NCBI RefSeq assembly: GCF_052324685.1
Contig: NC_135212.1
Location: 8,990,778-9,054,777, forward strand
Length of the DNA stretch: 64,000 bases
Origin: Brachyhypopomus gauderio
Taxonomy: Eukaryota > Chordata > Actinopteri > Gymnotiformes > Hypopomidae
Direction: 5' to 3'
How positions within the stretch are numbered: position 1 is the first letter of the stretch; every line of letters starts with the position of its first letter. Shown here one piece after another: positions 50,672-61,684 of this stretch. A program made the position numbers and the translations under genes. Under the pieces are notes generated by a model. The model was given only the letters and a program-made list of their open reading frames with translations, had not been told where the DNA came from and ran no database searches.

Positions 50672-52400
50672 TTACTAAGTATGGAATAGCTTTTCTGTGA
50701 CTTATTCACTTTTGCAGAAACACAAACAATAGATCTAAAGTTCATTAATAATTTATTTCTCTATTTGATGAAAATGAATAAAGAATTATCACTCTAAAAG
50801 TCAGTCTGTAGGTAAAACCACACCCCCACCCCACTCCATCTCTCTCCGTTTCCCCCAATACTAAATTATGCATATTCATATACATATTCACTTAGAACAG
50901 AATGGCTCAGAACATCTGAAACATACAAAACTCCAATGAAAATGAAAGCACATCAGTATATTTATGTTGACAAAAGTTATCAGCCAAACAAAACCTTAAA
51001 ATAACACCATAGTCATTAAGGTTGCATTCTGCTGAAATACACTGAGAAAATAAACACCCATGCACAGAGACACGATTCAGTGTAAATTCATAGCCTGCTG
51101 ACAGTGTTTCTAGTGCAAGAAATACAGTACATCCCCACCTTGCTAATTAGTGTGTACTGTACAGTGGCAGACACACCATGTGGGTAAGCAGCACTCAAGA
51201 GCAGTGACATATCCTAAGAGTCTGGAGTGCAGAACAGTTGAACACTCATTCATTCGAATTTCAGTGATTTAAGCTCAAACCTCACCACCAAAAATATGAA
51301 ACAAAAGACAAGATAGTTGGGGTTAGTAGGGAATATGAACTTGTCTCAAACAAAAACAGGCCAGTGTTACACACAGGGTAATCTGACTTTTACAACACGT
51401 TTTCTTTAAATGTGGTGTGACTTGTGGCGAGCATGATGTCCACACAACTGAGAGGCAGTGTATTTTCAGAGTGGACCATAGTGTGGCTAGGATCCCTACA
51501 TAGAGCGCATTCACTCCAGCCCCAGTGACGCGTCACGTGACCAAACATACAACACTGAAAACAAACTTCTGAGAGCAAAACATTAATTTTGGAGTTTCTA
51601 TACTTTTGGCACACTTTCAATCTCTGGCATGTATATATGGTCTTTTATAAATAATTCCAGACAAAAACTCCATACATTACACTAGAAATCATCTTCACGT
51701 CTACTTATTGGGTATATTAAAAAGATCAATACTGGCTATCTATAAAGCTGTATCACTGTACTTATTATTGTAGTCGATTCAGTATTAGGCACTGTGATGT
51801 TTGAAGATAACGCAAAGACAGAGGCAGAAAGCCAGAGGATTCATTTTGGCCTGATTCAATTCTTCAAAATCAAGTACAAACCATCCTCTTTATTCTCTCC
51901 CTCTCTGTCTCACACACACACACCCACTTTGCGTATTCATCTTTCTCTTAACTAACCCATTCACACAGGTAAATAAAAGGCTACTTTTGTGAGCATGTGC
52001 TGCAATAAGTGTGGTGCCATTGCACAAACACCACCAAACCACGTTTCTTACATCAGTCTCATTTCTCTCTTTAAACTCACATTATTGTCCCACACCCCCT
52101 GCCCTTAAATGTGTGTGCATACTAAGCACCCCAACACGCACAGTGGGAATTATTTGATCCTTATATTGCTTTCCTAAAGTTGCTGGCTGAAAAGAAGTCC
52201 CAGCAGCGCTCCTGGTACATTTTCCACACATATGATTCCTGCATGGGTAGACAAGAGCAGTACGGACAATTAAGAAGGGACCCGAGAAGAAAATGAGCCA
52301 ATGGGAGTAGGTCAGGACAGAAGAGCGAGTTACCAACCTGTCCAGTATGTTCCGTTTCATCTTTATTGATTAAATACATCAGGAAGAACCTGTTGGGACA
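49460..52400. other. Intergenic, no supported gene
   Basis: Several short open frames exist, but none has splice-bounded family similarity. It holds a (TG)n microsatellite at 50646-50672 and a short (CA) run near 51912. Confidence 0.55.
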
Positions 52401-52419
52401 GAGCAGAAAGGAGTGAAAG

Positions 52420-53160
52420 GTCATTCCACCAGGGATCATATCTGAATAAGGGAAGTCTTGCCCATACCCAAAATTACAGAAACTGAACACCAAAAAAATC
52501 ACTTTCCTCCAAACATAAACTCACTACTCCAACATTGGTGGTGGTTCAGGAATGAATCCAGGGTTTGTGGGTTCGATTCTTTTCCACTTGATAATATTCA
52601 GCTAGGGTGCTGGATTCTGTTCTATAGGGCTGGATGACCCTGTATCCGTCATGGTTATCAGAACATCCTTGATGATCCCAGTCTATAACAGTTATTACAA
52701 TGAAGAATTTAAAATCAGAAACGTTGAAAACTATACAAATAACAGCACTACCTACAGGATTGAATATTGGTTGTAAATTGTAATCCCATTATTTGAGCAC
52801 AAAAATTTTTTTTAGTAATAATGGAAGAAATAAATTTGCAAATAAAAAGCTATAGCTACAGCTATCCAAGAGTTCTCAGCTCACCCCTATTCCAGGTTCC
52901 ACCCATTCCTCCTCCTGGATAACCTCCCTAGGGATGTTCAGAGAACAGATTAAATGAAATTGGAATTTCAAATTTATATAAAGAACGTCACGTCACTTCT
53001 CTTACCGCCATGCCACCCATTCCACCACCAGGAAAGCCCCCCTGCAGGAGTAAACCATTAGAAATGCCCATATTACATCAGTAATTAGCAACAACAACAT
53101 ATACAGGCATACAGTGCTAAAATACGCACCCACATACCACCACCAGAAAATCCCTGTTAT
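52420..53160 (-). pseudogene. Decayed 3' part of galectin copy 1 (last linker exons and start of CRD2)
   Basis: Relics aligned by position with galectin copy 2. 53138-53153 has GFSGG but no donor that keeps the frame. 53006-53041 is a good 36-nt exon (GGFPGGGMGGMA). 52885-52927 (GGYPGGGMGG) carries about 16 extra bases that break the frame. About 52760-52795 corresponds to the MGLQPIFNP exon but has a 7-base insertion and no acceptor AG. 52420-52470 still encodes [12 protein letters not shown], as in CRD2, but its acceptor is lost and similarity stops after that point. The remaining CRD2 exons are not found downstream. So copy 1 no longer encodes a second carbohydrate domain. Confidence 0.75.
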
Positions 53161-53309
53161 AAAAATACAAAACACATTTTAATAGTTATATTAAACCAAT
53201 ATATTAAACCAGTTTGAACCAATCTCTATGAAGGATTTGGTAGCTGTTGTGCAAGGGCTGCATTCTACCTCATGTCCACTTGATGTAATGCCATGAAATT
53301 TTAAAAAAA

Positions 53310-54998
53310 AGGTCTTGCCATCTGTTGCTCCTTGTTTACAAAGCATTACAAATGCATCCTTTACTTCAGGCTGTTTTCCCTGATTATTTTAAGCAAGACT
53401 GTGTTACATCACTCCTCAAGAAATCAAATTTGGATCCCTCAAATTGCAATAACTACAGGCCTATATCAAAATTAACATTTATCTCTAAGATTTTAGAAAA
53501 GACAACTTCAGTACAAATTCTGGAGTTTTTCAAAAATAATGCCATTCTGCACAAGTTTCAATCTGGGTTTCGCCCAAAACATAGTACTGAGACAGCTATG
53601 TTAAGAGTTTTAAATGACCTTTTAATGCAGGCAGATTCTGGTGATGTATCACATTTAATTCTGCTGGACATTAGTGCAGCTTTTGATACAATCGATCATG
53701 GCATTTTATTGGAGAGATTAAATCAGTGGGCTGGAATATCTGGAACAGGACTTAAATGGTTTTATTCATATTTATCAAACAGGTCATTTGTGGTCTCTGT
53801 AGGCAACACTAGGTCGGATCGGGTAGACATTAGTAGTGGGGTACCTCAAGGGTATATTTTGGGTCCACTTTTATTTTCTTTATATATGCTCCCTTTAGGT
53901 GATCTTATTCAAAGTTTTAATGTTTCCTTTCATTTTTATGCTGATGACATGCAGATATATCTATCTGTCAAACAAAAGGACATTGGTAGATTGACAAACC
54001 TTACCAATTGTCCAACAGCCATAAAATTGTGGATGTCTCAAAACTTTCTGAAATTGAATGATGGAAAGATGGAGGTGCTAATTGTGGGCTCTGAGAGCAT
54101 GTGCAATAAGGTGCAGTCAGCTCTGGACAGTGTTGATTTGAAGGCAAAGCCTTGTGTGATGAATCTCTGTGCGACCTTTGACTCCCAACTGAGTTTCTCT
54201 CCACACATTAGAAAGGTTCTTCAATCCTGCTTTCTTGAGCTCAGGAATATCAGTAAAATCAGGAATTTATTGCCCTCCTCTGACATTGAAAAAATAATTC
54301 ATGCATTTGTCTGCACCCGCTAGGATTATTGAAATGCCTTATTCACGTGCTTGAATCAGAAAGAAGTAACTCGTCTACAGCGTGTTCAAAGCTCTGCGGC
54401 TCATCTGGTCACAAGAACAAAGCGTAGGAAACATATCACACCAGTACTGGCATCTTTACCCTGGTTACCTATTAGATACAGAATTGATTTTAAGATTTTA
54501 ATGATTACTTATCAAGCTGTTCAAAATGAGGCCCCAGCATACATAAATGAGCTCCTGCATCCTCTTCATAGTAAGATAACTTTAAGGTCTTCAAACCAAG
54601 GGCTACTATCTGTCCCCCGTACAAACTTAAAATCAAAGGGGGACCAGGCCTTTGCAGTCTACGCACCAAAATTACTGAGATACTGAGAGTCTTCCTACTG
54701 AGATCAGACTATCTGACTCATTTCAGGTTTTTAAAAAGCGATTGAAGACGTATTTTTATTCTCTTGCTTTTAAATTTCTTTAATGTTACTTCTGTTTCTC
54801 GTATCGATATAGTAGGTGTGTATTCGAGTATTTATGTAATTTTTACTTAATTTTATTATAAAAATCAATTATTTATTGTTGTACTAAAATGTAGTTTAAA
54901 CTTTGTACCATGTTTTAGTTTTTATGGATTCTGTAAAGCACTTTGTGACAATGTCTTGAAAAGTGCTATATAAATAAAGCTTTACTTACTTAGTTATT
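53310..54998 (+). mobile_element. L2-clade LINE, 5'-truncated, in a galectin intron
   Basis: A reverse transcriptase of L2/Maui type: LLKKSNLDPSNCNNYRPIS, FQSGFRPKHSTETAMLRVLN, ILLDISAAFDTIDHGILL, VPQGYILGPLLFSLYMLPLG and the catalytic FYADD. After a TAG near 54321 (with a second stop four codons on), the C-terminal block continues: RLQRVQSSAAHLVTRTKR and LPWLPIRYRIDFKILM. It ends with GCACTTTGTGACAATGTC and AGTGCTATATAAATAAAGC, the L2 tail. No endonuclease domain, so truncated at the 5' end and dead. It lies antisense within the linker-exon array of galectin copy 1, between the 27-nt exon at 55083 and the decayed exon at 53153. Confidence 0.93.
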
Positions 54999-55082
54999 AT
55001 TATAAAATATATGCATAAAAATGTATATGCATTAAAAAACCTATAAGTATTCATTGAAGAGAAGGATCAGTTCTCAGCTCAC

Positions 55083-56974
55083 CCCCATTTCTGCTCCTGG
55101 ATAACCTCCCTAGGGCATAAGTACAGACAACAGAGTACATGAGATATGAATTTCTCTTATATTAAAAAAACACATGGAAACACACGCGCACAATTCAGTT
55201 CTCTTACCGCCATTCCACCCATTCCACCAGGAAAGCCCTTGGAAAACATTAGAAATGTACAAATTAATTATTTGGAGGAAAAAAAAAATCTATATACAGA
55301 AACTCTGCATTTATATGTACACAGGGATAAAACATGCTCCCATTCCAATGTATTCCACAATAGTAATATAATTTGGTCTGATACCAAGTACCAACACAAC
55401 ACTCACCCCCATTCCACCAGGAAATCCTCCCTGCAGGAAGTCAGTAGATCAATACCAAAATAACATCATAGACATGGCGTGTTGTAAAACACAGGGAAAT
55501 ATTGCATGTGGACGTTTGTACACTCACCCCCATACCACCTCCCATTCCACCTGCAAATCCTCCCTGTAGGAGACAAGAAAAACACGTAATCTCTTCTATT
55601 CTTAATGGGTAATGGCTAAGATAAACACTACACTCACCATTCCTCCTTGCATGCCCTAAAAGGAGAAAACAAAAAGCTTCAGTCCAGATAAACATAACTC
55701 GACTTCACAGTCGGCGGGGGGGTTAACTACATGGCTGTTATGACCTCTTCACCAGAAACCAAACATTTAATTCAAAGATTACTAATGTTGTTGCTGCTTT
55801 TACTCAAAGTTAACCATTTCCCCTCACCCCGATTATACTGATGTTGTCAATGATGACGTCTCCCCCGACCTCCAGGACACACACCCTTTCCACCGGCATT
55901 CTGTGTTGGTAGAAGTAGAACCCTTGTCCATTCACATTTACCTACAGTTCCACAACATAACATTATTATGAGAAACAAGAGAACGCAGTGAATCACATAC
56001 CTCAGATCCAGAACCAAATGTGAATGGCGTTCATGTGGATGCCTAGTTATTATGGTGCGTTTTAATTTTCAGCAGGACCATAATCTTTATGCAGTGTTCT
56101 CAGTACTCGGTTCAGAACATAAACAAAGGTATATCAGGCTGTATGCAAACACCTCATAGCCATCTATGGTGACGCAGATGACCACTTCAAAATGCCTTCC
56201 CCTGTGGAAGGGCATTTCATACACTGTCTCCTCCCCTTCCCATGACCCATTACGATACGAGTTGAAGATCACTTTGTCCCAGAACTCAATACGAGGGTTG
56301 AAGTGGAAGGCGACATCACATCCCTCAAATTCACCACACTGCAGATTCACATGAAACCTTCAGGGGGCAACATAGAGCAATATAATTATTGCCAGTACAT
56401 TATTAGTCATAGTTTAGGATACAGTGTATCAATGTATTGTTTAACAGACCTTCCAGTGGTCAGACTGATAGAAACCAAGATAAATACAGTGACATGAATG
56501 AGGCAGCTGATAACTGTGGCTTTTGAGTCATTGATGAATGCAAGTTTGGTAGTTCCTTCTGAAAATATTGAAGTGCCTACATTCTACTATCTGTAACATA
56601 TGTAAAACAAACTGTAACACCTTTTGCATACAGAAGGAACAGCAGATTGTGCAGGTGTAATAAATGTCTAGTCCATTCTATGTTTTTTTGCAGAAATTAC
56701 ATTTTTAATTGAAATATCATACAAAACTCAAGTCACCCACCTACTAATGTGATGGTGCATCTCTCCATGGATGTAAACATACATCCCTGGTCTAAGACCT
56801 CCATAGATAGGACCAATATATGGGATGCACTAGAGAGCATACATATATACACCTCATAGATATCACATACATAATGAAATAAACAATATAATGGCCATGA
56901 TACCAAACCTTAGTTAGATGTTTACTCACGGGACTGGAGATGGTCTGGCCGCCTTGCGGAATTACGAAAGCCAT
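55083..56974 (-). CDS. Galectin copy 1: N-terminal CRD plus Gly/Met-rich linker
   Basis: A beta-galactoside-binding lectin of the tandem-repeat class (galectin-4/9-like). CRD exons: 56930-56974 (MAFVIPQGGQTISSP, ATG at 56974), 56741-56829 (IPYIGPIYGGLRPGMYVYIH), 56153-56357 (AFHFNPR, KVIFNSY, SWEGEE) and 55828-55941 (VNVNGQGFYFYQHRMPVERV). Then five phase-0 micro-exons: 55638-55655 (GMQGGM), 55528-55563 (GGFAGGMGGGMG), 55407-55430 (GGFPGGMG), 55208-55237 (GFPGGMGGMA) and 55083-55109 (GGYPGAEMG). H, N and R of HFNPR are kept, but the position usually filled by Arg after W-x-x-E is Thr. The second CRD has decayed (see 52420-53160). If the last micro-exon is not spliced on, reading through its donor gives two codons and a TGA, so a protein of about 198 residues is possible. 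5' UTR exons lie upstream (about 57.0-57.5 kb, not placed). Confidence 0.82.
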
Positions 56975-57059
56975 ATCTAGATATGGTCAGTCTCTCCAGA
57001 ACAGGTGCAGGTATAGCCGGTAATGCAGGTATCTGCGGGTGTGTTGGTCTAGCTTGACT

Positions 57060-58085
57060 GCAATCCTCAATCCACTGCGAAAATGTGGAAAATGTGCGAA
57101 AATTACACAACATTATACCTTGAATGAATTTCCAACTCCTGAGACAAACATGCATTTTATACGAACATCAAAAATCACCAAAACCTAACAAATGCACAAT
57201 ACAAAGTCTCAACGAGTCGAACTGCACCTCAGAGGAGAGACTACATAGCGTACAACGCGTCGTCTCGTTCCCACTCACACAAACTGCGGTGAGAAAAAGA
57301 CGTTACACTACACCTCAGAAGCTGCTGTAAACGATAAAACACTCGTTCGCTCGGTACTAATTACATCAACCCAAGTATACGTTTCTTAAAACGCCAATCT
57401 GTAACCACATTTAAGAGTGTCAACACGAAAATAGTGCTTTGAGCAACTCCAAACAAGTCAATAGGAAAGACTCGGAAAACAGCACCTACCTCTACAGAGC
57501 GTTAATCGCGATCTGAGGATGAACGTCTCTGGCTGATGACATCACCAGACGGTGCTCAATATAGGCCAGTGAAGAAGTACATCACCTGCTCCGTGTACCT
57601 TTGGGGCTCTGCTTTGGGCCATTTGATGGAGTTGATAGGATAACATTGTATGTAAACATTTCTCCGTATTTTAACCCAAATGAGAAACTGGGTGAACAGG
57701 TGCTTTTTATTTTCCATGTCTGCCAACAGAACTGAATAACTGGTTGTCGGTTTCATCTTCTTATTCTGAAACGAATTGGTGAAAACGGACGCCACCACAA
57801 CCAATAACACCAACCAACCCCCCCCCCCCCCCCCCCCCACACGTGAACAGCATCAACTACAATCATATTATTATATTAATTCTATGTGCAAGAAAAAAAG
57901 AAATTAAAGTAATTGGATAGGGATGAATATAACATTCAGATGTTGCCAGAAAATAAGAAAGATATACTTCAATTCCACATTCATTCAAACATTACTTCTT
58001 ACATACCAAACATAATTCTACATCACTGCACATTTCTAAACAAAAGCCTCCTGTTTCAGACAGATCAAAATACAAACACAAACAC
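57060..58085. other. 5' flank of galectin copy 1
   Basis: No coding exon recognised. Contains a poly-C run at 57820-57838. 57230-57320 is relatively CpG-rich and could be the promoter or a non-coding first exon of galectin copy 1. Confidence 0.4.
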
Positions 58086-58091
58086 TCTTAC

Positions 58092-58247
58092 CATGAACTT
58101 GATCCTCTGGATCTCCAGCTCATTCCAGAGCTCGAAGCCACCCTCAGCTTCTTTCCCTTTCTTGGCTTTGGCCTTGACTTTTTTCTCCTCTTCTTCCACC
58201 ACCGTCTCCTCTGACTTGGACTCAGCGTCTTTCTGAGCTTTTTCTCC
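58092..58247 (-). pseudogene. Lys/Glu-rich exon-like segment of unknown origin
   Basis: On the minus strand an open frame encodes EKAQKDAESKSEETVVEEEE, then KKVKAKAKKGKEAEGG and FELWNELEIQRIKFM, ending at a consensus donor GTAAGAG (58091). The composition is that of a genuine charged coiled or disordered protein, and ELWNELEIQRIKF looks like a conserved motif, but I cannot name it. Upstream in the same frame there is a TAA (about 58251-58253) and no good acceptor in between, and no partner exon was found. It may be one exon of a gene whose other exons I missed, or a relic. Confidence 0.4.
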
Positions 58248-58529
58248 ATTTTAGCACTTCAGATGACACAGAACATTTCAGAGAATCACCACCCTTACCA
58301 TCCCCCTGGACTTCGGGGGACTGAAACAGAGCTGCCCAACGCCCCAATTATATTAATCCCTAATAGCCCTGGGATAGATTTAATCAAAGTGCCATGGTTG
58401 GAATGACCAGAGCTCCTTGTCACCAAGATGTCCATCTGAGGCAAAACATTACCCAAAACATGGACATCCTCCTCCAAATACCCAAAGTATGGGATACCTA
58501 ATCCATTAGCGGCTTTTAGCTGCAGCCAC

Positions 58530-58707
58530 CAGAGGTGTCAATTCCAGGTTCAGTAAGTAAAAGTCCTCACCAGGATTTTGCACAGGCTTCCTGGATTGTG
58601 TTGATTCCACTAATTTTACCTGGATTGCACTAATTAGAAAATCTAGCAAGCTTGAGCAAAATCCTGGTGAGGACTTTTACTTTCTGAACCTGGAATTGAT
58701 ACCTCTG
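58530..58707. mobile_element. Foldback hAT-type MITE, intact 178-bp copy
   Basis: Begins CAGAGGTGTCAATTCCAGG and ends CCTGGAATTGATACCTCTG. The inverted arms run about 50 bases each, with a central GATTGTGTTGATTCCACTAA / GGATTGCACTAATTAG loop. It is the same family as the split copy at 1847-3576. Flanking octamers share only GCAG, so the target duplication has eroded or the boundary is one or two bases off. Confidence 0.85.
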
Positions 58708-58759
58708 GCAGGAGGTAAAGCCAGCTGCAATTGGTTCTGTAAAAACTGTGAAAAGAACT

Positions 58760-58868
58760 GGGGTGAGTTTCACGAAACGTTCTTAGCGCTAAGTACTTCT
58801 TAACCTCGTACGTTTCATACGAGGTTATGAAGTACTTAGCGCTACGAACGTTTCGGGAAACCCACCCC
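58760..58868. mobile_element. 109-bp foldback MITE, copy B
   Basis: The same palindrome as at 23876-23984, with three base differences in 109. It lies only 52 bases from the hAT-type foldback MITE. Confidence 0.85.
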
Positions 58869-58879
58869 TGATGGGTAAC

Positions 58880-59480
58880 TGTACTTACCATAGACCCAGT
58901 ATGGGTCTTCCTGCTATGACTGGTTCCATGTCCCAGTTTGTATCTAGCCTTGTCTTCTGTGCTGATGTCCTTCATAGCTGCTCATCCATGGACATCACAG
59001 TCCCAATGGTGATGCCTTATCATGTGTTCTTTTGTCTTGTTTTTTCTCTATCCATGTGCTTCCTGACACACCTTTCACCTTTGACACAGCATCCACCAGA
59101 GTTGTCTGCTTTGATGCTCCTTTCCATTAGCATTTTGTGTATTTAAACCTTTTGCCATCCCTGCCTTGTTAGATGGTGGATATTAAGGCATACAGATTTC
59201 CTTTCTTTGCATTTTTGCATAATATCCCTGGCTGCTCAATCCTGCACAGTCCCTGTGATAAATATGGATTTGCCCTCAATAAACATACCTCCTATCAACA
59301 TTTGCATACATGCTCTAATTGCTCAGTGTAACACATACATACAATAATAACAGATGCTAAATGTTATATTATTAAATCTGACCTTTCAGAATTCATCAAT
59401 ATGTTCTGACCTTTGTGTTTGCTCATTTCTTGGTCAACAGCATGGAGGACAACAGATATGTGTAGCTTTACATTAGAGTC
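58880..59480. other. Intergenic, no gene seen
   Basis: No supported coding sequence; the TGTGTTCTTTTGTCTTG stretch near 59025 hints at an old repeat tail. Confidence 0.45.
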
Positions 59481-59488
59481 CCTTTGAT

Positions 59489-59653
59489 CATGGGCGCAGA
59501 TGGAAATTCTGAAGTGAGGGGGACCAAACTGTACTATATATATATATATATATATATATGCTTGTAGATGCTAGATTTCGGATGGGGTCAATATAAATCT
59601 GGAGGGGACATGTCCCCATGTCCCCCCCGTCCCCAGTGCCATCTGCGCCCCTG
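59489..59653. mobile_element. Small hAT-type MITE with perfect 8-bp target duplication
   Basis: Terminal inverted repeats CATGGGCGCAGATGG and CCATCTGCGCCCCTG (one mismatch over 15), flanked on both sides by the octamer CCTTTGAT (59481-59488 and 59654-59661). It contains a (TA)n run at 59536-59559. The perfect target duplication suggests a fairly recent insertion. Confidence 0.88.
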
Positions 59654-59964
59654 CCTTTGATATACGTATAGTCTAAGGTGCTCCTACACCATTTTGGCTG
59701 TAACGAAGGTAATACATTGAGCATTTCTACAATCAAACCCATCTGCTCACAGTGCAATTTTATTACAATGTCAGCTGTCACTGGCTGGCAACTGGCTGAC
59801 CCCCATGCAATAAAAAAATGTCAGCAAAACACTGGATATGCTGACCCACTAGCTCACGTTTTTTCTGATGTTATTCGGTAACCTTTTGCAAGCACGTGTT
59901 ACGTCCTTTAACCTCACAAGCATCACTTGTGCACACTAAAACAACATAAAGAAGAGGTTCATTT

Positions 59965-60680
59965 TCTTCATCATTGCACTTTTAAAGGGATGTGTGGAGG
60001 GTGGTGGACCCAAGTGCAGAATGCTCACTAGGGGGAGTGTTGGAAGTTATTGGAGCTGAAATGTAAGTGTACAGTTGAACCTATGAAGCAGCTACATTGG
60101 GAATGATGAACTGGTGCTCTATCAGTGTACCGCAGGTGCTAGGGTGAATGACCCTTCTAAGAAATGGAATGCAAAAAACAGGAAAACAAAACAAATGAGA
60201 CAATAAAACAGCATGTTTGGAGAACTGTACCGAAGGACAACAGACAACAAAACAAAGAACTGTACCAAAGGACTACAGACAATAACAACAAATAAAGAAC
60301 TGCAGCAAAGCACAACAGACAATAGCAACAAATAAAGAACTGTACCAAAGCACAATAGACAATAACAACAAATAAAGAACTGTACCAAAGCACAATAGAC
60401 AATAACAACAAATAAAGAACTGCAGCAAAGCACAACAGACAATAACAACAAATAAAGAACTGCAGCAAAGGACAACAGACCACACAACAATAAATTGTAC
60501 TAAAGGACAACAGATGACAACAAACAAACAAAGTTATTTTTGCTCTATAAAATACCACAGCTGTCAACCCTCTACAAAGGTGCAACACTGAACTACTCTT
60601 TGTGTGGATATATAGAGAACCCAGTAGGTGTGCACAGTTAGCACTGATGAGCCCAGAGAACCCTGGGAAGTGGAGTCCCG
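59965..60680 (+). repeat. Unclassified dispersed repeat, copy B
   Basis: Continuous version of the repeat at 48.2-49.5 kb: CATTGCACTTTTAAAGGGAT, GGTGGACCCAAGTGCAGAAT, CTCACTAGGGGGAG, CTTCTAAGAAATGGAATGCA, and finally AGAGAACCCTGGGAAGTGGA. A 40-bp minisatellite has expanded inside it. Confidence 0.6.
60220..60520. repeat. 40-bp minisatellite, seven to eight copies
   Basis: Unit AAAGAACTGTACCAAAGCAC followed by AATAGACAATAACAACAAAT, recurring at 60254, 60294, 60334, 60374, 60414 and 60454, with degenerate copies at both ends. Variants alternate TGTACC and TGCAGC. It creates long stop-free frames on the minus strand that are not genes. Confidence 0.93.
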
Positions 60681-60739
60681 TAGCTGGGGGTTTCTGCTAT
60701 AGCATGCTACAGAGCCCCCCTGCTGGTTGCTGGCTGTGC

Positions 60740-61165
60740 AGGCTGGATCTTTACACCTAATCCCATTTCTCTGAGATACTTAAACTCCTTTGCTATCTGT
60801 TTGTTTAGAATCTTGCATTTGACTGTAACTTTTCCCAGACCTGCTAATTGTCGCCGTGGTGCCCCAGGAGATCTTGATGCTTTGCACTTGGAGATATATT
60901 GCTTGGATGCAGCTGCTCGACCATGGAAACCCATGAAGCTCTCTGCACACTGTTCTTGAGCTAATCTGAAGGCCACATGAAGTTTGGATGTCTGTAGTGA
61001 CTCTGCAGAAAGTTGACCTCTTCGCACTAAGAGCTTCAGCATCCGCCGAACCTCGCTCCGTCAGTTTACGTGGCCTACCACTTTGTGGCTGAGTTGCTGT
61101 GTTTCCCCAAACACTTCCCAAACACATTTTCTTATAATACAGCTGACAATTGACTGTGGAATATT
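60740..61165 (-). pseudogene. Tc1-like transposase N-terminal fragment
   Basis: On the minus strand the sequence STVNCQLYYKK, SVWGNTATQPQSGRPRKLTE and then, after a frameshift, LVRRGQLSAESLQTSKLH and MGFHGRAAASK match the helix-turn-helix region of a Tc1 transposase. It is a different lineage from the copy at 0.5 kb. The catalytic region is absent. Broken and truncated. Confidence 0.75.
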
Positions 61166-61567
61166 TAGGACCCCCGAACCCACCGCCACTGGATGTTGCC
61201 ATCACGTCCCCGGGACCTCCAAACCCGCCGCCGCCGCACCCCTGGGACCCCCAGGACCCCCGGGACCCCCAGGCCCGCCACTGGATGTCACCACGGCACT
61301 CCCAGTCCCTCCGGTCCCACCCTGTTCTGTGTCGCCGGCTGGTCCTCGGTCCCCTCCTGCCCTGCCCTGTTCTGTTCATTTTGTCTTTTCTTGGTTCACG
61401 CCCACGCCGCCCTCTTCTGGAACCAACACCCTACTCTGTTCATCTAGTTACGCTTTGTAATTCAGGGATTTAAAAGATATTTTCCACTGCTCTGGTTGTA
61501 TAAACTGCTCATACAGTGCTGCAAGTGCACTTGACAAAATATAAGGACAACAGTAGATTTGCTGGGA

Positions 61568-61574
61568 TCAATTT
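61568..61574 (-). terminator. Polyadenylation signal of galectin copy 2
   Basis: AATAAA on the minus strand about 110 bases after the TGA of galectin copy 2. Confidence 0.5.
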
Positions 61575-61684
61575 ATTATTTTTTTGTATAATCAAAGAAG
61601 CAGCAGGTATGATGTCCTACTGTCAGGGTTTATACAGCGACAGCAGAAACTAGACCAGCTGCACTGATGGGGGTGAATGCAGGC

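Noticed and set aside
51390-51620. Cys/His pattern resembling a zinc knuckle (CFQCCMFGHVTRHW) on the minus strand
   Set aside because: A single short motif without a surrounding gag or LINE ORF1 context; could be chance or a very old fragment, too weak to annotate.
60157-60588. Long minus-strand open frames rich in Leu, Cys and Val
   Set aside because: They are translations of the 40-bp minisatellite; the repeats give stop-free frames in more than one register, with no start context or splice sites.
61083-61473. Collagen-like GPPGPPGPP open frame on the plus strand
   Set aside because: A short C-rich stretch next to a Tc1 fragment; the Gly-Pro-Pro frame lasts only a few triplets, has no splice context, and several frames are equally open.
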